From Candidatus Cohnella colombiensis (GTDB taxonomy: Bacteria > Bacillota > Bacilli > Paenibacillales > Paenibacillaceae): 64,000 bases of DNA. The stretch spans positions 2,294,001-2,358,000 of the forward strand of contig CP119317.1 in NCBI GenBank assembly GCA_029203125.1. The letters are read 5' to 3'. This document shows positions 1 through 8,896 of this stretch, one piece after another. Below the pieces are notes generated by a model that did not search any database, had not been told where the DNA came from, and saw nothing but the letters and a program-made list of their open reading frames with translations. Within the stretch, counting starts at the first letter, position 1; every line of letters starts with the position of its first letter. Both the position numbers and the translations under genes were made by a program.

Positions 1-1046
1 ACATTCTCAAGCTTCGCGAGCGCGTCCGCAATAACGAGCTTCTTATCTTCTTCATAGAAAAATTTTGCATCCGAAAGACGTGCGCGAAGCACTTTCTCAT
101 TCCCTTTGGATACAGCGTCTAGCGACACTTGATCGCCATTACGCACAGTAACAAAATGAGGCAGCAATCGACCTGACTGATCGAACACTGGGAAGTAACG
201 TTGATGCTCACGCATCGATGTGATCAGCACTTCCTGTGGAATGTGAAGGAATGAAGGATCGAAAGACCCGCTCAGCACCGTTGGTGTTTCAACAAGGAAC
301 AGTACCTCTTCGAGCAAATCATCCTGAATTGCAATTTTCCAATTGCGCTCTGAAGCTAAGCTTTCAATGCCAGCCAAAATGACTTGCTTGCGCTCTTCTA
401 CATCAACAATGACATTCTGAGCACTCAAGCGCTCTACATATAAGCTAGGTTCCTCAATAACCGTATCTTGACCTAAGAAACGATGACCGCGAGAAACATT
501 TCCCGAAGCAACATCTGTAATTTCGAATGGAACGACTTCCTTGCCATACAGCGCTACCATCCAACGGATTGGACGAACATAGCGAAGCTCATAATTACCC
601 CATCTCATGTTTTTCGGGAAAGTGAGTGACATAATCAATGCTGGTAGCGCTTCTGGCAACAGCGAAGCAGCTTCAACACCGATACTGCTCTTTAGTGCAA
701 ATACATATTCGACATTTGCTACTTCTCGAATGAACAGCGTGTCGGGTTCGACATTTTGACTGCGTGCGAAACCAAGAGCAGGCTTACTCCACGCGCCAGA
801 TTCATCGTATGCGATTTTACGGGACGGACCTTTAACTTCCTCATTGATATCAGATTGCTTATCTGCTAAATCACGAACAAGTACCGTTAATCGACGAGGT
901 GTTGCATAGGCTTTAACTTCAGTAAAGCCAAGTCTGCTTTCTGTCAGCCACTTCTCTGTTTTATCTTTAAGCTGTTCCATCGCAGCACGCACGAAGCGAG
1001 CTGGAACCTCTTCTAAACCGATCTCCAGCAACAAATCTTTAACCAT
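1..1046 (-). CDS. glyS: Glycine--tRNA ligase beta subunit (partial, cut by window start)
   Basis: The reading frame runs leftward from an ATG at 1046 to the window edge without a stop, giving about 348 N-terminal residues of a subunit that is usually near 690 residues. The protein begins MVKDLLLEIGLEEVPARF, the characteristic start of bacterial GlyS. It also contains the segment RPIRWMVALYG and a later region ending in HQRYFPVFD, both typical of the family. GlyS pairs with GlyQ in an alpha2beta2 enzyme that charges tRNA-Gly in the cytoplasm. The start overlaps the glyQ stop by eight bases (ATGGTTAA), which indicates translational coupling and one glyQS transcript controlled by the T-box upstream of glyQ. 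The C-terminal anticodon-binding part lies outside the window. Confidence 0.96.
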   Translation of the reverse strand, partial: MVKDLLLEIGLEEVPARFVRAAMEQLKDKTEKWLTESRLGFTEVKAYATPRRLTVLVRDLADKQSDINEEVKGPSRKIAYDESGAWSKPALGFARSQNVEPDTLFIREVANVEYVFALKSSIGVEAASLLPEALPALIMSLTFPKNMRWGNYELRYVRPIRWMVALYGKEVVPFEITDVASGNVSRGHRFLGQDTVIEEPSLYVERLSAQNVIVDVEERKQVILAGIESLASERNWKIAIQDDLLEEVLFLVETPTVLSGSFDPSFLHIPQEVLITSMREHQRYFPVFDQSGRLLPHFVTVRNGDQVSLDAVSKGNEKVLRARLSDAKFFYEEDKKLVIADALAKLEN

Positions 1047-1926
1047 TGTGCACCGCCCCTTTCTTAAGTAGCGGGAATTCGAGCCGCTCTCGCTCCTGTA
1101 AATACGTAGCCGCAACTTGACGAGCCAAATTGCGCACTCTCGTAATATAACCTGTTCGTTCCGTTACACTGATCGCTCCTCTTGCATCAAGCAAGTTGAA
1201 AGTATGGGAACATTTCAGCACATAATCATAAGCTGGGAACACGAGATTGTGCTCCATTGCGCGTCTTGCTTCAGCTTCATAGGTGGAAAATAGCTGGAAC
1301 AGCATCGCAGGGTCAGAAACCTCAAACGTATATTTCGAATGCTCAAATTCAGGTTGTTTGAACACATCACCGTAAGCAACACCGTTTACCCATTCAAGGT
1401 CGAACACATTTTCTTTCTCTTGAATGTACGAAGCAAGTCGCTCCATCCCGTAAGTAATTTCAACTGCGACAGGATGACAGTCGATACCGCCAACTTGCTG
1501 GAAATACGTAAACTGTGTAATTTCCATTCCATCCAGCCATACTTCCCAACCAAGACCCCAAGCACCTAGCGTTGGTGATTCCCAGTTATCCTCGACGAAC
1601 CGAATGTCGTGATGAAGGGGATCAATACCAAGACGCTTCAGGCTTTCAAGATAGAGCTCCTGAATGTTGTCTGGTGACGGCTTCATAACGACTTGGAACT
1701 GATGATGCTGGTACAGACGGTTAGGATTTTCACCATACCGTCCATCTGCCGGTCTGCGCGACGGTTCTACATAGGCTACATTCCATGGCTCTGGGCCGAT
1801 TGTGCGTAGGAAGGTCATCGGGTTCATTGTGCCGGCACCCTTCTCTGTGTCATACGGCTGAACGACGATACAATTTTGTTCTGCCCAAAATTGCTGCAGC
1901 GTCAGCGTCATTTGTTGAAAATTCAT
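1039..1926 (-). CDS. glyQ: Glycine--tRNA ligase alpha subunit
   Basis: This 295-residue protein has the usual GlyQ length and opening (MNFQQMTLTLQQFWAEQNC), followed by the conserved QPYDTEKGAGTMNP segment near residues 23-36. A later stretch, GWEVWLDGMEITQFTYFQQ, is typical of the class II catalytic core of this subunit. It supplies the active site of the tetrameric glycyl-tRNA synthetase together with GlyS, whose gene overlaps its stop. The ATG at 1926 is preceded by AAGGAGAG at suitable distance, so this start is well supported. The gene lies directly downstream of a T-box leader and its own promoter, so expression should rise when tRNA-Gly is uncharged. Confidence 0.97.
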   Translation of the reverse strand: MNFQQMTLTLQQFWAEQNCIVVQPYDTEKGAGTMNPMTFLRTIGPEPWNVAYVEPSRRPADGRYGENPNRLYQHHQFQVVMKPSPDNIQELYLESLKRLGIDPLHHDIRFVEDNWESPTLGAWGLGWEVWLDGMEITQFTYFQQVGGIDCHPVAVEITYGMERLASYIQEKENVFDLEWVNGVAYGDVFKQPEFEHSKYTFEVSDPAMLFQLFSTYEAEARRAMEHNLVFPAYDYVLKCSHTFNLLDARGAISVTERTGYITRVRNLARQVAATYLQERERLEFPLLKKGAVHNG

Positions 1927-1983
1927 CGCTAATCTCTCCTTTTATTCGAATGGACGGACATTATTTTGACGTGTCAGAAGCAA

Positions 1984-2226
1984 ACAAAAAAGAGCCCCCC
2001 TCCCACGTCTGCCTAGCAGACATAGGGACGGGAGCTCATCACTCTCGCGGTTCCACCCTACTTGGTTTTCTGTTCTTTCCAGAAAACCCGCTTTTACGAC
2101 CTAACTCACTCTCCGGAGTGCCATTTCACCTAATCCGTTTCTCCAGGCTTACACTTTCCCTGGCTCGCTGCACTTGCAAACGGCAATCGGCTACTTTCTC
2201 CTTCATCGAGATCATATTCAAGTATG
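1984..2226 (-). promoter_or_regulatory. T-box riboswitch leader of glyQS (tRNA-Gly responsive)
   Basis: Read on the minus strand, the leader shows the elements of a T-box in order. A GATG...AGTA specifier-loop side lies near 2185-2205, and a distal AGCGAGCC segment near 2160-2168. A candidate GGC glycine specifier is at 2120-2122. The T-box AGGGTGGAACCGCG lies at 2046-2059, and a terminator (GAGCTCCC...GGGGGGCTC then a T run) at 1986-2037. The UGGA in the T-box would pair with a UCCA acceptor end, as expected for a U discriminator in tRNA-Gly. The leader is compact, like the short glyQS class without stem II. The exact specifier call is an inference from position; the T-box motif and terminator are seen directly. 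Confidence 0.93.
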
Positions 2227-2231
2227 AAGCC

Positions 2232-2260
2232 ATTCTAAACTAACACGCCACTACTGTCAA
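2232..2260 (-). promoter_or_regulatory. Sigma-A promoter of the glyQS T-box leader
   Basis: On the minus strand TTGACA (2255-2260) and TAGAAT (2232-2237) are separated by 17 bp. The -35 box contains the TGA stop codon of recO, so the promoter starts inside the end of the upstream gene. Transcription would begin near 2225, just before the T-box fold. Confidence 0.8.
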
Positions 2261-3075
2261 TCCGCGTCATTGGTTACTTCGCGATCAGACAACGGCTCTT
2301 GATCAGCCATCGGCTTGGGCTTGACAAGCATCTCCCCGTACTTCTCTAGCTGATCTAGAAAATGTCGCGACTTCAAGTTCAAGTTAAGATGCGTGTCCAT
2401 CCACTTTCTCATCACAAGTTGCAGTTGAATTTTAGTACTATCCTTCACCGTAATATGCCCTAATCTTCGCAAATCCAAATGAGCAAACAGCCGAAGCAAC
2501 TTCCACACTCCATCCATGAGCTCGATTGCACCTGGATCTCTGTGCCGACAATTATGGCATAATGCCCCGCCTGCCACAAAGCTAAATCGAAAGTCTCCTT
2601 CTTGCTTTCCACAATGTACACATTCGTCCAAAATCGGTGCATATCCTGCCGTACTTACAACTCTCATTTCATATACACGCAATACAACTTGTGGATCCTT
2701 ATCCTCTGTAAGAGCTGCTTGACAAGCTTTCAATTGGTGAAACAAGAACGCAGCAGTCTCATCATCATTAATCGCTCGATCGGTTAATTCAGCAGCGTAA
2801 GCTGCGTAAGCAGGCTTCTCTAAACCTTCCCGTAACTGGTAGTATGACTCGATAATCTCGCCACTGTTCAATGTGCCGAGCGAGTTGTTTTTGTAATACG
2901 AATATTCTCCATATGTAAAAAGCTGCGCTAAAGCACCGTAGCGACTTTTCAGCTTTTTAGCTCCGCGCACGACAATACCCTGCTTCCCAAAATCGGGTGT
3001 AAGCAGGGTAATTATTTTATTACCTTCCCCATAATCAGTGCTCCGAATAACAATCCCTTCTACCCGGTAGAGCAT
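2257..3075 (-). CDS. recO: DNA repair protein RecO
   Basis: A 272-residue protein with the RecO layout. The N-terminal OB fold begins MLYRVEGIVIRSTDYGEGNK, the middle is helical, and a four-cysteine zinc site is visible as C152, C155, C173 and C176 (CVHCG...CHNC). RecO works in the RecFOR pathway, loading RecA onto SSB-coated gaps and annealing strands. It sits between yqzL/era and glyQ, the standard Bacillales order. An RBS-like GAGGA lies upstream of the ATG at 3075. Its last codons carry the -35 box of the glyQS promoter. Confidence 0.95.
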   Translation of the reverse strand: MLYRVEGIVIRSTDYGEGNKIITLLTPDFGKQGIVVRGAKKLKSRYGALAQLFTYGEYSYYKNNSLGTLNSGEIIESYYQLREGLEKPAYAAYAAELTDRAINDDETAAFLFHQLKACQAALTEDKDPQVVLRVYEMRVVSTAGYAPILDECVHCGKQEGDFRFSFVAGGALCHNCRHRDPGAIELMDGVWKLLRLFAHLDLRRLGHITVKDSTKIQLQLVMRKWMDTHLNLNLKSRHFLDQLEKYGEMLVKPKPMADQEPLSDREVTNDAD

Positions 3076-3081
3076 CGGCTC

Positions 3082-3228
3082 TCATTCCTCGTCCCCACGA
3101 ATAGCTTCATCTTCCAACAACCCATCTTCAACGACTTCTTGAACGTTACTATCATTCATTTCCCGATACAATAAATAAGCCTCGATATCTCCGGTTTGCT
3201 TAAACACATGCCAAGTGAAATCACGCAT
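3082..3228 (-). CDS. yqzL: YqzL family small protein
   Basis: A 48-codon frame begins at an ATG (3228) preceded by GAGGATG and ends six bases before the recO start. It encodes a protein opening MRDFTWHVFKQTGDIEAYLL, which matches the pattern of the short YqzL family of Bacillales (aromatic-rich N-terminus, then IEAYLLY). The tail is acidic. Its position between era and recO is also the conserved one. The function of YqzL is not known to me; its location suggests co-transcription with era and recO. Confidence 0.85.
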   Translation of the reverse strand: MRDFTWHVFKQTGDIEAYLLYREMNDSNVQEVVEDGLLEDEAIRGDEE

Positions 3229-3328
3229 TGCGTCTCATCCTCTATCGGCTGAATTGTGTTGCTCTCTCCACCCTTAGGATGTCCTTCGTACTCTGCGGTA
3301 TCCCTGACAACATTTTGCTTGTGTGAGT

Positions 3329-4228
3329 TTAATCGTTACGGAAGCCTAACGTCTTTAATACGGACTCGCGATTACGCCAATCCTTATTCACCTTTACCCA
3401 TAATTCCAAAAAAATCTTCGAACCAAGCAAACGCTCCATATCTTGCCTTGCTTGTTTGCCGATTTCCTTGAGCAACGCTCCACTTTTCCCGATGATAATC
3501 CCTTTTTGCGAGTCGCGCTCTACATAGATAACTGCACCAATCTTAACAAGTCCATTATCCTCTTTACTCATGCTTTCGATTTCAACGGCAATCGAATGCG
3601 GAATTTCATCCCGTGTCATCTGCAGGATTTTCTCGCGAATAAGCTCCGCGCATACGAATTGTTCAGGATGATCCGTAATCTGGTCTGCCGGATAATACAT
3701 TGGACCTTCGCTCAAATAACGTGAAACCTGCTCCAGCAGTGCGTTCACATTGTTACCTTGAAGCGCCGATACAGGTACGATTTCTGCGAAATCATGTAGC
3801 TTCCGAAATTTATCAATTACCGGTAGCATAGCCTCTGGATGAATTTTATCAATTTTATTCAACACTAGGAAAACAGGTGTCTTTACTGACTTCAACCGCT
3901 CGATGATGAAGCGATCTCCGCCGCCAAGCTCTTCTGTTACATCGGTAAGAAAGAGCACCGCGTCAACTTCATTAAGCGCACTCTCTGCTGCTTTCATCAT
4001 ATAATTGCCGAGCTTGGAGTTTGGTTTATGAATACCTGGTGTATCGAGGAAAACAATTTGCGTATCGTCCGTCGTATATACCCCATGAATTTTGTTGCGT
4101 GTCGTTTGAGGCTTGTCTGACATGATCGCGATCTTCTGTCCGATGACCTGATTCATTAATGTCGACTTTCCCACATTCGGGCGTCCCACAATGGCGACGA
4201 ACCCTGACTTAAATCCTTTTTTTTGCAT
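3329..4228 (-). CDS. era: GTPase Era
   Basis: A 299-residue GTPase with all expected motifs: the P-loop GRPNVGKST at residues 15-23, DTPGIH (G3) in the sixties, NKID (G4) near residue 123, and a C-terminal KH domain carrying the GKSGALLKEIGKQAR loop. Era binds the 3' end of 16S rRNA and assists 30S assembly. The ATG at 4228 has AAGGAGAG upstream. The roughly 100 bp between era and yqzL shows no recognisable structure. The upstream neighbours cdd, dgkA and ybeY are the usual partners in this operon. Confidence 0.97.
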   Translation of the reverse strand: MQKKGFKSGFVAIVGRPNVGKSTLMNQVIGQKIAIMSDKPQTTRNKIHGVYTTDDTQIVFLDTPGIHKPNSKLGNYMMKAAESALNEVDAVLFLTDVTEELGGGDRFIIERLKSVKTPVFLVLNKIDKIHPEAMLPVIDKFRKLHDFAEIVPVSALQGNNVNALLEQVSRYLSEGPMYYPADQITDHPEQFVCAELIREKILQMTRDEIPHSIAVEIESMSKEDNGLVKIGAVIYVERDSQKGIIIGKSGALLKEIGKQARQDMERLLGSKIFLELWVKVNKDWRNRESVLKTLGFRND

Positions 4229-4243
4229 AGTTACTCTCCTTCA

Positions 4244-4669
4244 TTAACCGTTAAGGTCTTGCGAGGTGAACGCCCCAGGTAGCAGCTCTGATACTGTTGT
4301 AACACGGAAATTTCCATGCAAATTGCCTAACACGACCGGCATATCCGGTGCACAAAGTTCTGCTAGAACCTGACGACATACGCCACATGGACTTATCGGT
4401 CCCTCTGTATCCCCAATAACCGCAACGACTTTGAAATCTCCCGGTTTCTTCCCATCGGCAACTGCGCGAAATAGTGCAGTACGCTCGGCACAATTCGTCG
4501 GCCCATAAGCTGCATTTTCAACATTACAGCCAAAGTGGAGCAGATCGTCACAATCAAGTGCCACCGCTCCAACTTTAAACCCAGAATAAGGTACATAAGC
4601 CCGTTCACGTGCATTCGACGCTGCTTCCAGCAATTGATTAATCGTTAAGGGTAGGTTGTCTACACTCAT
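4244..4669 (-). CDS. cdd: Cytidine deaminase
   Basis: The protein is 141 residues if it starts at the ATG encoding MSVDNLPL, which has GGAGG eight bases upstream; an ATG five codons earlier lacks this site. Zinc ligands and the catalytic glutamate are visible as C60-A-E62 in NCAERTALF and as P-C95-G-V-C98. The protein is a homotetrameric zinc enzyme of pyrimidine salvage converting cytidine and deoxycytidine to uridine forms. Length and motif order match the Bacillus enzyme. It lies between era and dgkA as in Bacillus subtilis. Confidence 0.95.
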   Translation of the reverse strand: MSVDNLPLTINQLLEAASNARERAYVPYSGFKVGAVALDCDDLLHFGCNVENAAYGPTNCAERTALFRAVADGKKPGDFKVVAVIGDTEGPISPCGVCRQVLAELCAPDMPVVLGNLHGNFRVTTVSELLPGAFTSQDLNG

Positions 4670-4716
4670 CGTTGATTCCTCCAAAATAGTCTGATAGTCA
4701 AGAGTTTCTCCGCCAC

Positions 4717-5091
4717 TTAGCCTGTCAATCGCGACCAGAACGGAGGACCGAGTACGATAAGTCCTGCTGCAATAGCAAACAGTGCTGCAACCAAAACAGC
4801 TCCAGCAGCAGTATCCTTTGCAGCTTTTGCGAGCGGATGAATTTCTAATGTTACGAGATCGACAGTACGCTCGATCGCCGTATTAATAAGCTCTGCAATC
4901 CATACTGCCGCAATTGCCCCTAATAGCCAGAGCCAGTCGTTTCGCCCTACCCTCAGCCATAATCCAACAGCAACGACGACCACTGTAGCAACGAGATGGA
5001 ATCGCATATGGCGCTCACTTCGAATCGCCGATGCGATTGCTAAGCTTGCTTCACTGAACGAGCGAAGTTCGCGTGAACGCCATTTGCTCAT
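4717..5091 (-). CDS. dgkA: Diacylglycerol/undecaprenol kinase family protein
   Basis: A 124-residue integral membrane protein with three hydrophobic segments and the family signature ELINTAIERTVDLVT followed by KDTAAGAVL. Gram-positive members of this family phosphorylate undecaprenol rather than diacylglycerol, returning the lipid carrier to cell-wall synthesis. The substrate here is inferred from the family. The start ATG overlaps the ybeY stop (ATGA), so translation is coupled. Confidence 0.92.
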   Translation of the reverse strand: MSKWRSRELRSFSEASLAIASAIRSERHMRFHLVATVVVVAVGLWLRVGRNDWLWLLGAIAAVWIAELINTAIERTVDLVTLEIHPLAKAAKDTAAGAVLVAALFAIAAGLIVLGPPFWSRLTG

Positions 5092-5624
5092 CTCGTCAGC
5101 CCCGCTTCCGCTAGTACTGCCTCCTGCTTCGAGAACATTTCACGCTCCGCTTCCTCGTCTCCATGATCGTAGCCAAGTAAATGGAGAAATCCATGCACGA
5201 ACAAGAAGCCAAGCTCACGTTCGAAACTATGCCCATACTCTTGCGCCTGAAGTTCAGCTCGAGGCACAGAGATTACAATATCTCCAAGCATATCCGCGAA
5301 CGGATTGTTCGCTTCTGCTTCATCCACCCATTCCTCTTGTCCTTCTTCAGAAGCCTCATATTCATCATCATAGTGAATATCAGCTTCTTCACCTTCCAAG
5401 AGGGAGAACGATAATACGTCAGTAGCGCTATCCAGTCCGCGATATTGACGATTCAATTCACGAATGCCTTCATCATCCGTTAAAGTCAACGTTACAATGC
5501 CACGTGCTATTTCCTCTTTCTCCCCTGCAATATTCAAAAGCTTTTCCAGCAAATCCATCCACTGCTCTTCCTTCTCACCTGCACCGTTGTCCCGTTCATC
5601 GATCCATTCCAAGCTCAAACTCAT
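5088..5624 (-). CDS. ybeY: Endoribonuclease YbeY (rRNA maturation factor)
   Basis: A 178-residue protein with the zinc motif HGFLHLLGYDH, placing metal ligands at H144, H148 and H154, and the upstream core RGLDSATDVLSFSL. YbeY is a metal-dependent endoribonuclease involved in 16S rRNA 3' processing and 70S quality control. An acidic insertion of about 25 residues (roughly 78-103, rich in D and E) lies between the core strands and makes the protein longer than the common length of about 155. The start overlaps the pgpH stop by ATGA. Confidence 0.95.
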   Translation of the reverse strand: MSLSLEWIDERDNGAGEKEEQWMDLLEKLLNIAGEKEEIARGIVTLTLTDDEGIRELNRQYRGLDSATDVLSFSLLEGEEADIHYDDEYEASEEGQEEWVDEAEANNPFADMLGDIVISVPRAELQAQEYGHSFERELGFLFVHGFLHLLGYDHGDEEAEREMFSKQEAVLAEAGLTR

Positions 5625-7900
5625 TGTACAGTCTCCTTCGCCAGCTTCATCTTTTTCAATTCCGAATCATCCGGATACTCGATTCTCGAGTGGAACATCC
5701 CGATGACCGTTTCCTTTAATGTTCTAGCAATCTTATCAAGCTCTCTCATCGTTAAATCACATTCGTTGAACTGATTATCGTCCAAGCGATCTTTAATGAT
5801 TTTGCCAATAATGCCTTCAATCTGCTCCACAGTAGGATGATTCAACGATCGAACAGCAGCCTCTACGCAATCTGCAATGCCGACAATGGCCGCTTCCTTC
5901 GACTGCGCTTTCGGTCCAGGATACCGGAAATCATCTTCCGTCCACTGGCTCTCAACACCTTGCTCCTGCGCTTGTTTAACCGCCTTGTGGTAAAAGAATT
6001 TCAATAACGTCGATCCATGATGCTGCTCTGCAATATCTCGAATCGGCTTAGGAAGCTTATGTGTCTTAAGCATTTCTGCCCCATCTTTAGCATGAGCAAT
6101 AATGATTGACGCACTCACACGCGGATCGAGCTTGTCATGCGGGTTACCGGCAGCATTCTGGTTTTCGATAAAATAGAGCGGGCGCTTCGTCTTGCCCACA
6201 TCATGATAGAATGAGCCTACTCGACAGAGCAACCCATTCGCACCAACTGATTCCGCGGCTGCTTCTGACAAGTTACCAACCATTAAGCTATGATGATACG
6301 TTCCCGGAGTTTCCGTAAGTAGCTTCCGCAACAACGGATGGTTCGGATTCGAAAGCTCGACGAGCTTCAATGCTGACAAAATCCCAAATGATACTTCGAA
6401 GAAGGGCATTAACCCGATGACAAGTACAGCAGTCAATAGTCCACTAGAGAATACGAAGATAACCGACTGAATAAGATCGGCTCGACTTGGCGTCGGATCT
6501 ACTAACATTAGCGCTAATACACCAATTGAGCCAAAGAGACTAACCATTATCCCTGATTTCAAAATGGCTGACCGATGGCTTGCACGATGAATCGCCAGTA
6601 CAGCAGTAAAGGACACGACTGCAGTAACGAGACCATATCGGAAATCTATGATTTGCTCTGGATCCACATTAAGCACAATGCTCGAGACGAGCGTAAAAAT
6701 AAATCCGCTGACAATACCGAGGTGGACATCGATCAACAAAGTGACTAACATGCTGCCGAGAGCAACCGGAGCTAAATAGCTCACATAAGCCCATTGCTCT
6801 GTATGCGTTAATGCGACAAGGTGCATTATGAGCAGATTAAGGGCATAGATGAGTAAAAGCATTAACCAATGCACATTGTTTTTTCTTAATGCAGAAGATT
6901 GGTTATTCACGGACATTAATTCTCCAAAACCGTATAACGCCAGTGTAAACAAAATGGAGAATAGCATGACGCCGAGCTGTGGAAAATAGTTTTTACGTGC
7001 CTGGAGCAATCCAAGATCATCCAAGCGCTCATATAAATCAGATGTAATGACTTGTCCAGCTTTCACTATAATGTCGCCTTGTTTGATCATGACTGGCTCT
7101 GTATTTTGCCTTGCTAGCGCTTTAGCTTCTTCTGTCGCTTGCTTGTCATAGAACCGATTCGGTGTAATCGCGAATCGTGCAAGCTCTTGAACGATTTCCC
7201 GTTCTGTCTTCAAGGAGAGCGAACTGGCATTTACTAATTCAGCAACTTTCGTACGCGCAGATTCTGCCTCTGGTAGTGAATCAGACATTAACTTACGCAC
7301 GACTTCCTTACCCACCTGCTTCATCTCAGTGATCTGAGTCGTTGTTAGACGAGGAAGCTTATAATAGGTTTCTTCTGGAATTTGATATTTTTGCGCGAGT
7401 ACGACTTGCCCCAGCTCTGACAGCAAGCTCTCAGAGTATTTATCTGAGCTTGCATTCGTCTCAATAAACTTTTCAATATATTGATCAAGCCGCTCTGGGA
7501 TGATCCGACGATAAATATCAACTTTATTCTCAAGCGTAATTTGATCATCCTGATTTAATTGCTCAATTCGTGAGAATATTTCATCCAACAACGTATCGTT
7601 GCGCAATGAAATAATTGGATTAACTGGTCCGACCCGGTTTGCAGCAACTTCTTGTGCTTGCAATGTCGCTTCTTTGTCCTCAAATTGCTTCGGTGATTTA
7701 ATATCACGATCGCTAGTCCCATTAAGTGTAATATTATAGGTTTCCGGAACAAGACGAGGTGAAAGCGTAAAATAAAATAAAAACACAAAAAGCAGGAGCA
7801 GGAGCCAACGCATCGCTACGCTGTTTTTCCATCCTGCCGCTGCCTGAGATAAGCTAAGTGGATTGCCGGGTGGCACGTGCTTTTGCTTTTTCAGCTTCAT
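5621..7900 (-). CDS. pgpH: Seven-transmembrane HD phosphohydrolase (cyclic-di-AMP phosphodiesterase, PgpH/YqfF type)
   Basis: A 759-residue protein. A first membrane helix near residues 29-50 is followed by an external 7TMR-HDED domain of about 250 residues, then a block of membrane helices (about 305-490), then a cytoplasmic HD domain. The HD domain shows HHSLMVGNLSEAAAES and SFYHDVGKTKRP, which supply the paired His and HD metal ligands. Proteins of this architecture hydrolyse c-di-AMP and so affect osmotic and cell-wall homeostasis. The gene sits between phoH and ybeY as in B. subtilis and Listeria. The ATG at 7900 has GGGAGGGGAG upstream. Confidence 0.94.
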   Translation of the reverse strand: MKLKKQKHVPPGNPLSLSQAAAGWKNSVAMRWLLLLLFVFLFYFTLSPRLVPETYNITLNGTSDRDIKSPKQFEDKEATLQAQEVAANRVGPVNPIISLRNDTLLDEIFSRIEQLNQDDQITLENKVDIYRRIIPERLDQYIEKFIETNASSDKYSESLLSELGQVVLAQKYQIPEETYYKLPRLTTTQITEMKQVGKEVVRKLMSDSLPEAESARTKVAELVNASSLSLKTEREIVQELARFAITPNRFYDKQATEEAKALARQNTEPVMIKQGDIIVKAGQVITSDLYERLDDLGLLQARKNYFPQLGVMLFSILFTLALYGFGELMSVNNQSSALRKNNVHWLMLLLIYALNLLIMHLVALTHTEQWAYVSYLAPVALGSMLVTLLIDVHLGIVSGFIFTLVSSIVLNVDPEQIIDFRYGLVTAVVSFTAVLAIHRASHRSAILKSGIMVSLFGSIGVLALMLVDPTPSRADLIQSVIFVFSSGLLTAVLVIGLMPFFEVSFGILSALKLVELSNPNHPLLRKLLTETPGTYHHSLMVGNLSEAAAESVGANGLLCRVGSFYHDVGKTKRPLYFIENQNAAGNPHDKLDPRVSASIIIAHAKDGAEMLKTHKLPKPIRDIAEQHHGSTLLKFFYHKAVKQAQEQGVESQWTEDDFRYPGPKAQSKEAAIVGIADCVEAAVRSLNHPTVEQIEGIIGKIIKDRLDDNQFNECDLTMRELDKIARTLKETVIGMFHSRIEYPDDSELKKMKLAKETVQ

Positions 7901-7927
7901 TCGGCACTCCCCTCCCTATCGTGATCA

Positions 7928-8890
7928 TTAGTCACTGGATTGATTATAAGCTACGATAATTTTTTGTACGAGGGCATGTCTGACAACATCCTGCTCCGAA
8001 AAGTACACGATCCCAATCTCCTCAATATCCTTCAAGATCCGCTGTGCTTCGATGAGCCCCGATTTTTTCCCTTTTGGCAAATCAATCTGCGTAACGTCAC
8101 CTGTGATGACCATGTGAGACCCAAACCCAAGTCTCGTTAAGAACATTTTCATCTGCTCAGGAGTCGTATTTTGCGCTTCATCGAGAATGACAAAGCTATC
8201 ATCCAAAGTACGCCCACGCATATAAGCAAGTGGAGCAATCTCAATTAACCCACGCTCTAATGCTTTAGCAACTCCGTCTAATCCAAGCACATCATTGAGC
8301 GCATCATAAAGTGGTCTTAAATAAGGATCAACCTTCTCTTGAAGATCACCCGGAAGGAAGCCCAAGCTTTCGCCTGCTTCAACTGCCGGACGTGTAAGCA
8401 CAATCCGTTTCACTTTTCCTTCTTTAAGCGCAGCAACAGCGGTAACGACTGCAAGGTAGGTTTTACCTGTACCTGCTGGACCAATACCGAAAACAATATC
8501 CTTCTTCCGTATGGTCGTTACATAATGACGCTGCCCTAATGTTTTGGAAACGATTGGTTTTCCGCGAAAAGTCGAAGTGATTTCGCCTGTAAACAAGGAA
8601 AGTAATTGATCGGCTTTCATGTCTCTAGACAGTTCATATGCATAACGCACATCACGCTCACTAAGTTGCAGTCCGCTACGTATTAACTGAAGCAGCGTCT
8701 CAAACAGTTGCTGCAGGGAGCGGACTTCATCCTGCGCACCATCAATAACCAGCTCTGCTTCACGGGTATGAATTATCGAAGTAACTTCTTGCTCGATCAG
8801 ACGCAGGAACTTGTCTTGTGGACCAAAAAGCGCTAAACCTTCAGCTACATTTCGTAGAGGTATCGTAATCGTCTGTTTCAGTTGTTCCAA
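7928..8890 (-). CDS. phoH: PhoH family P-loop ATPase (PhoH-like protein)
   Basis: A 320-residue protein with a PhoH ATPase domain: Walker A GPAGTGKT at residues 137-144, a Walker B region ending in FVILDEAQNT, and a conserved TRLG...ITGD stretch. The KH-like N-terminal portion is typical of the longer PhoH proteins. The biochemical role is unsettled; RNA-related activity has been suggested for the family. The start is a TTG at 8890, reached through a run of seven T residues just after the yqfD stop. An ATG upstream of this run is in another frame and lacks RBS spacing. The start is therefore less certain than the rest. Confidence 0.93.
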   Translation of the reverse strand: MEQLKQTITIPLRNVAEGLALFGPQDKFLRLIEQEVTSIIHTREAELVIDGAQDEVRSLQQLFETLLQLIRSGLQLSERDVRYAYELSRDMKADQLLSLFTGEITSTFRGKPIVSKTLGQRHYVTTIRKKDIVFGIGPAGTGKTYLAVVTAVAALKEGKVKRIVLTRPAVEAGESLGFLPGDLQEKVDPYLRPLYDALNDVLGLDGVAKALERGLIEIAPLAYMRGRTLDDSFVILDEAQNTTPEQMKMFLTRLGFGSHMVITGDVTQIDLPKGKKSGLIEAQRILKDIEEIGIVYFSEQDVVRHALVQKIIVAYNQSSD

Positions 8891-8896
8891 AAAAAC

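Noticed and set aside
1785..2243. Plus-strand frame of 152 codons over the glyQ start and T-box
   Set aside because: It is antisense to glyQ and to a riboswitch with clear motifs, and it has no RBS or protein similarity that I can see.
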